A stretch of 64,000 nucleotides of DNA from CAXXOK01 sp963663285. Lineage in GTDB: Bacteria; Bacillota; Clostridia; Christensenellales; Aristaeellaceae. Under the pieces are notes generated by a model. It was not told the DNA's origin. It worked only from the letters and a program-made list of their open reading frames with translations, and did no database searches. The position numbers and the translations under genes are program-made. The stretch is taken from the NCBI GenBank assembly GCA_963663285.2, contig CAXXNI010000004.1:930001-994000 (forward strand), given 5' to 3'. Shown here one piece after another: positions 32,933-41,473 of the stretch. Positions within the stretch are counted from its first letter, which is position 1. Each line of letters opens with the position of its first letter.

Positions 32933-34207
32933 ATGACCGAGTTTTTAGCACCGCTGGATTATCGGCGCGCACGGGATGTACTGCGCGCGCTGGCTTTTTA
33001 CACCATCTATACCCCCGAGGGAGCCGATAAGGTAAAGGAGCTGCTTGCGCAGCACTACCCGCTGGTGTTTCGCCACAGCGAGCAGAAAACCTTTGCCAAC
33101 GGCGCTTTGGTACTGGAAATGGCGGGCGCGAACATTACCGACCCGCTGGTTTTTGTATCCCATTTGGATGCGCTTTCGACCCGCGAACCGATGGTGCTGG
33201 GTAACGGGCCGCTTACGGCGCCATTGCAGCGCGCCCATGTGGTGGCGCTGCTGGAAGCGCTGGAAACACTGCTGCAAAACGGCTACCAGCCGGGCGGAGA
33301 GCTGTTTCTCGCCCTGTCGATGGATGGTTTGAGCGGTGGCGAAGGCGCAAAGGCCATGGCGGAGTATCTGGCGATGCGGAAAATATCGCCCTGCTTTGTG
33401 CTGGATCACGGCGGCTATGTAACCCATTCGGCGTTCCGGCGTTACCTGCCCAAGGGCGCGCCGCTGGCGCTGATTGGCATTACCGAAAAAGGGCAGTTGG
33501 ACGGACGCGTAACAGCGCCTCCCGTGCCGCTGGAGGATGAGCGTGGCGTGCTGCGGCCGCTGAACGTACTGCTGAAAAGCGGTTCGCGCCTGAGTATGCG
33601 CCCCAGACGCGCATCGCTTTGCGAAGCCAGCCGTATGATGCTGGTGGAGCTTTCGCGCCGCGCGCCGTTGCTGATGCGGTTGCTTCTGGCCAAACCCGGC
33701 CTTACGTTTCCGCTATTGCAGCTGATGTGGCGCAAGCGCGCCGTGCTTTCGCAATTTTTCGTCAGCGAGCTGACGGTGACCGGTGTAAGCACGCGCGGGG
33801 AACCATCCCGCAGCCCGACGGCGGCGGAGCTGACTTTTTCGCTGCATACGGTGCCGGGGAAAAAGCTTGGTTGGTGGAAAAGCAGCCTGAGCCGCCGGGT
33901 TAGCCGCAGCGGCGCAACCCTGAGCACGACGGTTGAAAACGAAGCCAGTGCGCCCAGTAAAATCAGCGGCGCACCGTGGGCTGCGCTGGAAACGGCAATT
34001 GAGATTTTATTTGAACGCTCGGTCATCGCGCCGTGCTTATCGCCCTATGTAACGGATGGCCGCTTTTATAGCGGTTTGCAGGGCAAGGTATACCGTTTTT
34101 CGCCGTTCATGGTCAACGGCCAGGAGGCGCTGCGCGGCGAATGCAAGGTTGATGATGATTCCCTGCAAACGGCGGTACAGTTTTTCCGGCAAATGCTGTC
34201 CGTATAA
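32933..34207 (+). CDS. M20-fold protein that has lost most metal ligands
   Basis: Protein of 424 residues with the overall plan of Cps1/PM20D1-type M20 hydrolases. VSHLDAL (His77, Asp79) matches the first metal motif and VYRFSPF near the C-terminus matches the family end. The other ligands are changed: the DxKG motif is replaced by TAPLQR (about 95-100), the catalytic DEE by MDGLSGGEGAK (131-133), the DEG glutamate by FVLDHGG (about 156-161), and the final DSRHY histidine by DGRFY. It is therefore probably not a zinc peptidase, but the frame is intact over its full length, so selection for some other role (binding, scaffolding) is likely. AGGAGG precedes the ATG. No operon partner is obvious. 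Confidence 0.75.
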   Translation: MTEFLAPLDYRRARDVLRALAFYTIYTPEGADKVKELLAQHYPLVFRHSEQKTFANGALVLEMAGANITDPLVFVSHLDALSTREPMVLGNGPLTAPLQRAHVVALLEALETLLQNGYQPGGELFLALSMDGLSGGEGAKAMAEYLAMRKISPCFVLDHGGYVTHSAFRRYLPKGAPLALIGITEKGQLDGRVTAPPVPLEDERGVLRPLNVLLKSGSRLSMRPRRASLCEASRMMLVELSRRAPLLMRLLLAKPGLTFPLLQLMWRKRAVLSQFFVSELTVTGVSTRGEPSRSPTAAELTFSLHTVPGKKLGWWKSSLSRRVSRSGATLSTTVENEASAPSKISGAPWAALETAIEILFERSVIAPCLSPYVTDGRFYSGLQGKVYRFSPFMVNGQEALRGECKVDDDSLQTAVQFFRQMLSV

Positions 34208-34532
34208 AGGGCTGAAAACCAAGCGTTTTGACTTCGTATCCATTGGAACCGCAGAAACGGGATAAGCCGGTATGGTGAACTGAACACATCCTTTCTGCCT
34301 ACATGCAGCTGCATGGTATGAACGTTTTTCATAGCCATCCATGCAAGGCTAAACGGTCACGCACAGGGTGCTAGAATGAAAATGATGGCGCAGGGGTTGT
34401 GCCGGAAGGCTGCAGATCGGTTCGGGGCATGAAACCCTGATAGGGATACTGGAATACGGAGAAGACGTTTTAGCATACTATATTGTGAATAAGATCGGTG
34501 CGGCAATACGAGCACTTTGAAGGGGTGAGTCC
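34208..34532. other. Intergenic stretch
   Basis: 325 bases without a gene. It contains a perfect 14-bp palindrome, CATGCAGCTGCATG at 34302-34315, and little else that can be named. Confidence 0.55.
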
Positions 34533-37115
34533 TTGGCTGGTATCGTATTTTTCGCTTTCTTTCTGGCAGGCGGGCTGCTGATTGCACGGTTCTGGCTGCC
34601 GGGGCTTCGGCCGTTGACACGCTGGTATATCGGCGGGTCAATCGGGCTGTTGCTCACGCTGTGGCTGCCGGTGCTGTGGGCTAACGCGGTTGCCTTTTCA
34701 GTAGAGGCGCATTTGCTGGCAGCGCTGACGCTGGGGCTGCTGGTGATGGCTGCGTGGCTTACGCGGGATAAACGGCCCCGCGTCCGCTTTATGCCGGAGG
34801 ACAGGCGCATGCTGCGCGCGGTGCTGCTGGTTGCCCTGCCGCTGACACTATTGGCCGGGTGGCTGGAGTACACCCATTCCATCCGCATCGCGGCGGATGG
34901 CACCTACCATGTCGGGCAAAGCACCTATGGTGATTTGCAGCTGCATTTAGCCATTACTACCTCCGCCATTAATGCGAAATTCCCGCTGAACAACAGCCTG
35001 ATGGTCGGGGCGACCATGGCGTATCCCTTTTTGGCGGATACGTTTGCCAGTTCGTTTTACCTGCTGGGGATGGGGCTTTCCGCCTCCATGGCGCTGACCG
35101 GTACGCTGATGTGCGCGTCCATCTTTACCGGGTATGCGCTGCTGTGCGCCAATCTGGTACGCCGCCGCAGTGCCATGTGGCTGGCGGTCTGCCTGCTCTT
35201 TTTAAACGGCGGGTTGGGTTTCATTTATGTTTTAAGCGGCACGATTGAGAACGGTTCGGTCTCCGCAACCGTGTGGGATAATTTATATACGGTATTTACC
35301 GGGTATTACCAAACGCCAACGAATCAACCCAATCCCAACAACCTGCGCTGGGTAAACATCATTTGCGATATGTTCGTGCCGCAGCGCGGGATTATGGGCG
35401 GATGGACGATGCTGATGCCCGTATTCCTGCTGCTGGTGCCGCCGCTTATGCGCCGGGAGCGCATGGCGACCCGCGCGCTGATTACAGCCGGGGTGATGGC
35501 AGGCGGTATGCCGCTTTTACACACGCATAGCTTTCTGGCGCTGGGCATCAGCAGTATTGGGTTCTGCCTGTATGCTACCGCCACCGCACCCAAGCGGCGG
35601 CGGTGGGAAGCGTTCAAACCGTTTTTACTCTACGGCGGCATTGCGGCGGCGTTATCCCTGCCGCAACTGTTCGCCTTTACGTTTGTACAGGCGACCCACA
35701 GCGATCATTTTCTGCGGTTCCAGTTCAACTGGTGCAACAACCGTGGGGGCAACGGGCTGGTCGATCCATACCTTTGGTTCTATATTAAAAATATTGGATT
35801 GCCGTATGTGCTGATTTTGATTGCGCTTTCGCAGCGCCGCAAAGGCGACCTGCGTACGCAGGCGGAACAGGCCAATGCCCGGACGGATGGGCTGTACCGC
35901 AAAGCGGCGGAGCAACGGCAGCCGGAGACAGATAAACAGCCGGGAGCGGCGTCCGCTGCACAAGCGGCGCTGGAGGTTGCTCCGCCGAAAGTGGAGCAGA
36001 TTACCGAAACAGTGCCCGAGTCTGCCGCCGCACAAGAGGATGCGGACAGTGAGCCGGACGAGCCTGCCTATTCCGGGCTGCTGGCGGGTGATATGCCCGC
36101 GTACGGGCAAACCGGGCGGATTGCGCCTGTGCCTAGCCAGGCGGAACCCAAGGAGGATCGCCCCTATTTGCGTCCCCTACCGCCGGAAAAGCTACGCGCC
36201 GCTGCTTTTGCCCCGGAGGATGAAGACCGTGTAGGCATTATGCAGGCGGTTACCGGCACCGACAAGCCGGAGGAGAGCCGCAGACCGTTTATCGCGGAGA
36301 TATTTCACCCTACCTACCACCCGACAGGAGAAGAACAGGCGGCTACTGTGCCCGGCGAGGCGGAAACATGCTTTGCCGACGAGCCGCCCGTGCGGGACTG
36401 GGTGCGCCGCAACCGCCTGCTGGCTGCGGGCGCTTTCCTGATTTATCTGGTGGCTGAGTTTGTGATTTTCCAACCCAACGAGTATGATAACAACAAGCTG
36501 TTTTACGTCTGGTTCCTGCTGTGCCTGCCCATGGCGGCGGATTACGCGGCGGAGATGTTCACCCGGCTGAAAGGGCTGGGCGGCAGAAACTTGTTGGCGG
36601 TATGGTTTTTAATCCTTTGCTTCCTGTCGGCAGGGCTTACGGTCGGGCGTGAGGCGATCAGCGATTATCAGGCGTACACAGTCTCGGATATTGCCGTAGC
36701 CGGCTACGTGCGCGAGAATACGCCGGAACACAGCATATTTTTAACCGGAAACCAGCACCTGAACCCCGTAGCATCGCTGGCGGGACGTACCATTATCTGC
36801 GGCAGCGACCTATACCTGTATTACCATGGCTTTAACACTACAAGCCGCAAGCTGGAGGTAAGCACGTTTTATGCCGACCCGGAAAATAACCTTGCTTTGC
36901 TTTCGGAATATGGCGTAGAATATATCTATGTAAGCCCGTCGGAGCGGTACAGCTATGCGGTGGACGAGGATGCCTTGCGCCACCTTTTTACCCCGGTGTA
37001 TGAAAGCGAAGACGGAAATTACCTGATCTTTGCCGTGCCCGAAACGTACCGCGAAACAGGCGGCACGGCGAAGGATGCTTGCGATCCTTCGCAGGACCCC
37101 ACAAGCGAAGGCTGA
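34533..37115 (+). CDS. Large multi-pass membrane protein, possibly GT-C-type glycosyltransferase
   Basis: Membrane protein of 860 residues. About ten hydrophobic helices occur in the first 440 residues, then a hydrophilic Pro/Glu/Ala-rich stretch (about 440-620, probably disordered and cytoplasmic), further helices (about 630-715), and an extracytoplasmic C-terminal domain (about 720-840). An acidic/His-rich first loop, long loops between early helices, and the C-terminal motif NTPEHSIFLTGNQHLNPVASLAGR with YGVEYIYVSPSE are features I associate with GT-C-fold mannosyl/arabinosyl transferases and DUF2298-like proteins, but I cannot assign a family. The start is TTG at 34533, behind AAGGGGTGAG. 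A 71-residue gene and gtrA follow closely, which fits surface-glycan or teichoic-acid decoration. Confidence 0.7.
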   Translation: MAGIVFFAFFLAGGLLIARFWLPGLRPLTRWYIGGSIGLLLTLWLPVLWANAVAFSVEAHLLAALTLGLLVMAAWLTRDKRPRVRFMPEDRRMLRAVLLVALPLTLLAGWLEYTHSIRIAADGTYHVGQSTYGDLQLHLAITTSAINAKFPLNNSLMVGATMAYPFLADTFASSFYLLGMGLSASMALTGTLMCASIFTGYALLCANLVRRRSAMWLAVCLLFLNGGLGFIYVLSGTIENGSVSATVWDNLYTVFTGYYQTPTNQPNPNNLRWVNIICDMFVPQRGIMGGWTMLMPVFLLLVPPLMRRERMATRALITAGVMAGGMPLLHTHSFLALGISSIGFCLYATATAPKRRRWEAFKPFLLYGGIAAALSLPQLFAFTFVQATHSDHFLRFQFNWCNNRGGNGLVDPYLWFYIKNIGLPYVLILIALSQRRKGDLRTQAEQANARTDGLYRKAAEQRQPETDKQPGAASAAQAALEVAPPKVEQITETVPESAAAQEDADSEPDEPAYSGLLAGDMPAYGQTGRIAPVPSQAEPKEDRPYLRPLPPEKLRAAAFAPEDEDRVGIMQAVTGTDKPEESRRPFIAEIFHPTYHPTGEEQAATVPGEAETCFADEPPVRDWVRRNRLLAAGAFLIYLVAEFVIFQPNEYDNNKLFYVWFLLCLPMAADYAAEMFTRLKGLGGRNLLAVWFLILCFLSAGLTVGREAISDYQAYTVSDIAVAGYVRENTPEHSIFLTGNQHLNPVASLAGRTIICGSDLYLYYHGFNTTSRKLEVSTFYADPENNLALLSEYGVEYIYVSPSERYSYAVDEDALRHLFTPVYESEDGNYLIFAVPETYRETGGTAKDACDPSQDPTSEG

Positions 37116-37146
37116 TCAGTCCGGCACAGACGGAAACGGAGGCGGC

Positions 37147-37362
37147 ATGAAACGCTTTCTACGGTATTCATTGGAGAAAGACCGCAGGATTCGCGCGGTG
37201 CTGCTGCTGGACGGGCAAATGGTGCAAAAGACGGTAACGGTGCTTGCCCTAACGCCAACGGAAGCCACCCTGCGCATCGGCGCACGAAAAACGCCCGTTA
37301 CGCTCATGCTGAGCGATATTCTAAGCTGCGACTATGCGCGCGGCGATCATGGAGAGGATTAA
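37147..37362 (+). CDS. Small basic protein of unknown function
   Basis: 71-residue protein, ATG at 37147 with ACGGAGGC upstream. It has a basic N-terminus (KRFLRYSLEKDRRIRAVLLL), then short beta-strand-like segments (KTVTVLALTPTEATLRIG) and an acidic end. The pattern suggests a small beta-barrel (Sm- or Tudor-like), as seen in small clostridial proteins, but I do not recognise a family. The gene sits 31 bases after the large membrane protein and its stop is five bases before the gtrA start, so all three are probably co-transcribed. Confidence 0.7.
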   Translation: MKRFLRYSLEKDRRIRAVLLLDGQMVQKTVTVLALTPTEATLRIGARKTPVTLMLSDILSCDYARGDHGED

Positions 37363-37366
37363 GAAC

Positions 37367-37858
37367 ATGCAAAAGGCAAAATCGATTCTGACCGACCCTA
37401 AAGAACGCAAGGAACTGATACGGTATATTGTCGCGGGGGTGCTGACCACCATTGTCAGTATCATCGTTTCCTATGGCTGCTATATGCTGCTTTCGGCTGA
37501 CCACACTATCAACGGCGCCAATACCCAGCAGTTGATGATCGGCAATACCATCGCGTGGATCGTAGCGGTGATCTTCGCATTCTGGATTAACCGAGGGATG
37601 GTGTTTCAGGTACAAGGTGGCACCAAACAAAGCAAATGGAAGGAATTTATTTCCTTTTGCGGCGCACGGTTGATTAGCTGGGCTTTGTTTGAGGAAGGGT
37701 TTGCGGCGTTGATTAAGTTGTTTGGCATTACCAATGTAATCAACCGTTTGATCGTTTTGGTGCTGGTTACGATTTTTAATTATGTTGCCAGTAAGTACTG
37801 GATTTTTAAACCCACAGACGCAGCTGCTCACCAAAAGACCGGAGCGCAGGAAGAATAA
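37367..37858 (+). CDS. GtrA-family membrane protein
   Basis: Four-helix membrane protein of 163 residues. The GtrA pattern is clear: LIRYIVAGVLTTIVSIIVSY (helix 1), IGNTIAWIVAVIFAFWINRGMVF (helix 2), then a loop, and two further helices ending in NYVASKYWIF. GtrA proteins help move lipid-linked sugars across the membrane for polysaccharide or teichoic-acid glycosylation. I prefer the ATG at 37367, nine bases after GGAGAGG, over the ATG at 37349. The upstream GT-C-like protein is a natural partner that would use such lipid-linked sugars outside the cell. Confidence 0.9.
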   Translation: MQKAKSILTDPKERKELIRYIVAGVLTTIVSIIVSYGCYMLLSADHTINGANTQQLMIGNTIAWIVAVIFAFWINRGMVFQVQGGTKQSKWKEFISFCGARLISWALFEEGFAALIKLFGITNVINRLIVLVLVTIFNYVASKYWIFKPTDAAAHQKTGAQEE

Positions 37859-38186
37859 AAAAAATACCGCAGTAGGCGATAAAAACGAACGTTATTTTTA
37901 AAATGGGGGGTGACCATCGAAAAAGGCAAGGCGGCAGGCTCATTGGGAATGGGCGGCGCGAAAGAATAAAAACAAAGAAATCATCGGTTTTTTGTTTTTG
38001 TTTTATCGCGTATAGGCGGCGAATCCGTTGTTTTACAAAGGGAAGCCAATGTGTGTAAAAATGTAGGATTTTCTAAATCGCAGGATGAATGTTTGCCTTT
38101 CCGCAGGATGGGGCTTTCCTTATCCGCAAAAGTAGGGTATACTGTTCGTGCCAGTTTTGTGCCAATGAGCCAAAAGGAGCGAAATC
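37859..38186. other. Intergenic stretch before the PRPP synthetase gene
   Basis: 328 bases. A possible -10 (TATACT at 38138-38143) for the PRPP synthetase gene lies about 45 bases before its start, with a poor -35. A 19-codon open frame at 37910 behind a G run is too short to support. T-rich stretches near 37990 may mark the end of the gtrA transcript, but no clear stem is seen. Confidence 0.5.
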
Positions 38187-39410
38187 ATGACAGATTTTAC
38201 AAGCAATTGGAATGATGAGGAAATTCTCTCCGCGCCTTTCGCACCACTCGGATTGATCGCCATGCCGGGTTGCGAAGATTTGGGCGCAAGCGTAAACCGG
38301 TGGTTAATGAAATGGCGTGAACATCAGGACGCGATGGAGGATACCCAGACGCCGCTTTTTGGCGTACTCGGCGCCAATCGTGAAAACTTTCTGATTGACG
38401 TACAATGCCCGCGTTTTGGAACGGGCGAGGCGAAGGGGATGATTCGCAGCTCGGTACGCGGCTACGATATTTATATCCTGGCCGACGTATTTGCGTACAA
38501 CGTAACCTATAAAATGTACGGCAGAACTGTACCGATGTCGCCGGACGACCACTACCAGGACATTAAACGTATCATTGCCGCGATTGGCGGCAGGGCCAAA
38601 CGCATCAACCTGATTATGCCCATGCTGTACGAGGGACGGCAGCACCGCCGCAGCGGACGTGAAAGTCTGGATTGCGCGCTGGCGCTGCAGGAACTGGTAA
38701 ACATGGGCGTTACTAATATCATCACGTTTGATGCGCACGACCCGCGCGTGCAAAACGCCGTGCCGCTGGCCGGGTTTGACAGTGTGAAACCCACCTACCA
38801 GATTTTGAAGGCACTTTTACGCAATCAGGCGGATTTGCACCTTGCCCGCGACCATATGATGATCGTCAGCCCCGATGAAGGCGCTATCGACCGGAATATT
38901 TTCTATTCCTCGGTGCTGGGGCTGGATATGGGCCTTTTCTACAAACGCCGCGATTATACCACCATCGTAGACGGACGCAACCCCATTATCGCCCATGAGT
39001 ACCTGGGCGACTCGGTGGACGGCAAAGACGTATTTGTGAGCGACGATATTTTGTCCTCCGGCGAAAGCATACTGGATCTGGCGCGTGAGCTGAAGATGCG
39101 CAACGCTAACCGTATTTATGCTGCCGCTACGTTTGCGCTGTTTACCAACGGGATTGAGGAGTATAACCGCGCGTATGAAGAGGGCATCATCACCCGCATT
39201 ATCGGCACCAACCTTACCTACCGCCGCCCGGAACTCAAGGAAGCGCCGTGGTTTGTGGAAGCGGATATGAGCAAGTACGTCAGCTTTATCATCGCTTCGC
39301 TCAACCATGACCGCAGCCTGAGCAAGCTGCTCAACCCGTACGACCGGATTCGCAGACTGGTGGGCTGCTATCAGGACCAGCAGGCTGCGCAGGGAATCCG
39401 GCTGGTATAA
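38187..39410 (+). CDS. prs: Ribose-phosphate pyrophosphokinase, long form
   Basis: PRPP synthetase of 407 residues; it makes phosphoribosyl pyrophosphate from ribose 5-phosphate and ATP for nucleotide, histidine and tryptophan synthesis. The family landmarks are FDAHDPRVQNAVPLAGF (ribose/metal region), catalytic YKRRDYTT, and the PRPP-binding loop VFVSDDILSSGESILDLA. The usual length is 310-320 residues; the extra residues are mainly an N-terminal region of about 60 and an extended C-terminus (about 360-407). This long variant is found in some Clostridia. AAAAGGAG precedes the ATG, and a terminator follows. Confidence 0.92.
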   Translation: MTDFTSNWNDEEILSAPFAPLGLIAMPGCEDLGASVNRWLMKWREHQDAMEDTQTPLFGVLGANRENFLIDVQCPRFGTGEAKGMIRSSVRGYDIYILADVFAYNVTYKMYGRTVPMSPDDHYQDIKRIIAAIGGRAKRINLIMPMLYEGRQHRRSGRESLDCALALQELVNMGVTNIITFDAHDPRVQNAVPLAGFDSVKPTYQILKALLRNQADLHLARDHMMIVSPDEGAIDRNIFYSSVLGLDMGLFYKRRDYTTIVDGRNPIIAHEYLGDSVDGKDVFVSDDILSSGESILDLARELKMRNANRIYAAATFALFTNGIEEYNRAYEEGIITRIIGTNLTYRRPELKEAPWFVEADMSKYVSFIIASLNHDRSLSKLLNPYDRIRRLVGCYQDQQAAQGIRLV

Positions 39411-39447
39411 CCCATACCCGCCATTTGGTCTGATCACGGTTCACCAT

Positions 39448-39487
39448 AGCCCGGCACATGTGCGTTTGCAGATGCTGCCGGGCTTTT
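39448..39487 (+). terminator. Terminator of prs
   Basis: AGCCCGGC (39448-39455) pairs with GCCGGGCT (39477-39484), followed by TTTT. The loop is long (21 bases) but contains further pairing. Confidence 0.7.
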
Positions 39488-39671
39488 ACCATACGGTAAC
39501 GCATGGAAGAACACAATTTTTAACGATGGTTCCATGGCGATTTTATATACCTGCGGCAGTGCTTTGCGGGGTGTCCCGGCTATGGAGATATTCCCGCTGC
39601 TTTCGCAGGGTTTGGGCACGGCCCGAACATGCAACTTGGTTGGAGAACTTGTTGCTTGTAAGTATACATGT

Positions 39672-39714
39672 AACACAGCGGCGAATACGCTTATCACGTA
39701 TTCACCGCTGTGTT
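39672..39714 (-). terminator. Large hairpin after cysK
   Basis: An 18-bp stem with one mismatch (39672-39689 with 39697-39714) and a seven-base loop, 17 bases beyond the cysK stop. The U tract is weak on both strands, yet its stability and place suggest termination. Confidence 0.65.
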
Positions 39715-39730
39715 GTATTATAATGATTTG

Positions 39731-40663
39731 TTAATTGGCAAAAAGCGGGGTGGAAAGGTAACGGTCGCCCGTATCGGGCAGCAGCGTGACGATGGTTTTT
39801 CCGGCGTTTTCCGGCCGTTTTGCCAGCTCGATCGCCGCCCATACGTTTGCGCCTGCGGAAATGCCGGAAAGCACGCCTTCCATGCGGCCCAGCATCCGGG
39901 TGGCGGCAAAGGCGTCGCCATCTTCCACGTCGATTACCTCGTCGTATATTTTCGTGTCCAGCACTTCCGGTACGAAGTTTGCGCCGATGCCCTGTATTTT
40001 ATGCGGACCGGCAGAGCCTTTGGACAGCAGCGGCGAGGAGGCGGGCTCGACCGCGACGATTTGTACGCCCGGTTTCTGCTCCTTCAGGTATTTGCCAACG
40101 CCGCTTACAGTGCCGCCTGTGCCTACGCCCGCAACGAAGATATCCACCTTGCCGTCGGTATCCCGGTAGATTTCCGGGCCGGTGGTGCGGTAATGCACAG
40201 CGGGATTGGCGGGATTAACAAATTGGCCGGGGATAAAGCTGCCCGCGATTTCGCGCGCCAGCACTGCCGCACGGTCCACAGAGCCCTGCATGCCCTTTGC
40301 GCCTTCGGACAGCACAACTTCGGCGCCATAGGCTTTCATAATGGTGCGGCGTTCCACGGACATGGTTTCCGGCATTACGATAATCACGCGGTAACCGCGC
40401 GCGGCGGCGACCGAAGCAAGGCCGATGCCGGTGTTGCCGCTGGTCGGCTCGATGATGACGGAATCCGGGGCCAGCAAGCCGCGCTCTTCCGCGTCATCCA
40501 GCATGGCCTTGGCGATACGGTCTTTAACGGAGCCGGTAGGATTGAGAAATTCCAGCTTGGCCAGCACGGTAGCTTGCAAGCCGTAGTGCTGGCGGATACG
40601 GGTAAGCTCCAGCAATGGGGTATTGCCAATGAGCTGATCAATTGAGGTATAAACTTTTGCCAT
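39731..40663 (-). CDS. cysK: Cysteine synthase A
   Basis: O-acetylserine sulfhydrylase of 310 residues, a fold II PLP enzyme that makes cysteine from O-acetylserine and sulfide. The PLP lysine is in NPTGSVKDRIA (about residue 47), the substrate loop is PTSGNTGIG, the phosphate-binding loop is GVGTGGTVSG, and the serine near the PLP ring is in LPDTGDRYLST. The loop EGVLSGISAGAN is also typical. It has a weak AAAGGATG-type ribosome site. The gene follows the SIMPL gene on the minus strand after 63 bases; they may share a transcript. Confidence 0.96.
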   Translation of the reverse strand: MAKVYTSIDQLIGNTPLLELTRIRQHYGLQATVLAKLEFLNPTGSVKDRIAKAMLDDAEERGLLAPDSVIIEPTSGNTGIGLASVAAARGYRVIIVMPETMSVERRTIMKAYGAEVVLSEGAKGMQGSVDRAAVLAREIAGSFIPGQFVNPANPAVHYRTTGPEIYRDTDGKVDIFVAGVGTGGTVSGVGKYLKEQKPGVQIVAVEPASSPLLSKGSAGPHKIQGIGANFVPEVLDTKIYDEVIDVEDGDAFAATRMLGRMEGVLSGISAGANVWAAIELAKRPENAGKTIVTLLPDTGDRYLSTPLFAN

Positions 40664-40726
40664 GATCCATCATCCTTTCGGAATGGGTCTGCGCACCGCC
40701 GCTGCTGGCGGGAGCAAGAGGAAGGG

Positions 40727-41413
40727 TTATTGCAGTGCAACCACAGCAGTCACAGTCGCCGTTACGGAAAGCGTGCCGCTCTGGATGGGGGTGGAACTGG
40801 CGGAATCATAGGAATACAGCCTGCTGTTTGCAAGCCCGTAATACGAATCCTGATTTTCGCTGATCGCAAGCAATTTACCGGTTTCCTGCCACAGCGACTG
40901 CGCCATGACCTCGGCTTTGCGCAGTGCGTTTTGCGCGGCGGCTGCCAGCGCCTGATCATACGCGTCATCCGAGTGAGAGCTGGCAAAGGTAACGCCATAG
41001 GTTTGGTTGGCTCCGGCAGCGATGGATTCGTCCAGCAGTGTGGATAGCTGGGTCAGGTCGCGAACGGTAATGGTAACCATATTGCTAACGCTGTACCCGG
41101 CCAGTACCGGGGTATCGCTGGAATAATCATATTGGGGGTTAATGCTGTAATCGCTGGTTTGCAAATCTTCATCCGTTACGCCCAGCTCTTTCAGGCGCGC
41201 AAGCACTGCTTGCATGGTTTGCGCATTCTCGCTTTGCGCATCGGCTACCGATGTGTTCTGTGTGCTTACGCCGACAGTGAAGGTAGCCATATCCGGCGCA
41301 AGGGTAACGGTTGCGGTGCCTGTTGCGGTAATGGTTGCGCTATCCTCCGCCAGAGCGGGAAGGGCGAAGGAGGCCACGAGGAGAATCAGGAGACTGGCAA
41401 GTAACTTTTTCAT
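40727..41413 (-). CDS. SIMPL-domain secreted protein
   Basis: Secreted protein of 228 residues with a SIMPL/DUF541 domain. A signal peptide (1-22, ending ALA) leads into ITATGTATVTLAPDMATFTVGVSTQN, the typical start of the domain, followed by the helix with repeated Ala/Gln (QTMQAVLARLKELGV), the segment LQTSDYSINPQYDY and the second half VTFASSHSDDAYDQALAAAAQNALRKAEVMA. Function of the family is poorly known; some members bind outer-surface or stress partners. AAAAAGGAG lies upstream of the ATG. It stands between the DUF4349 gene and cysK. Confidence 0.9.
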   Translation of the reverse strand: MKKLLASLLILLVASFALPALAEDSATITATGTATVTLAPDMATFTVGVSTQNTSVADAQSENAQTMQAVLARLKELGVTDEDLQTSDYSINPQYDYSSDTPVLAGYSVSNMVTITVRDLTQLSTLLDESIAAGANQTYGVTFASSHSDDAYDQALAAAAQNALRKAEVMAQSLWQETGKLLAISENQDSYYGLANSRLYSYDSASSTPIQSGTLSVTATVTAVVALQ

Positions 41414-41473
41414 ATGTAAAGACTCCTTTTTGTCGGTGTGTTTTATGGTTTCATCTTGTGTATAAACCTTGTT

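Larger units (their letters stand above)
39411..39730. other. Intergenic stretch between convergent prs and cysK
   Basis: 320 bases with a terminator for each gene (39448-39487 and 39672-39714) and no gene between them. Confidence 0.65.

Noticed and set aside
34302..34315. 14-bp palindrome CATGCAGCTGCATG as an attachment or operator site
   Set aside because: No promoter, gene start or mobile gene lies nearby, so no role can be supported.
13696..34532. Possible degenerate repeat family in the intergenic stretches near 13800, 23250 and 34390
   Set aside because: Only short similarities such as GGGGTTGTGCCG were seen; they are too short to separate from chance without an alignment.
37910..37969. 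19-codon GTG-started frame behind a G run
   Set aside because: Too short to support, and the G run is as likely chance as a ribosome site.
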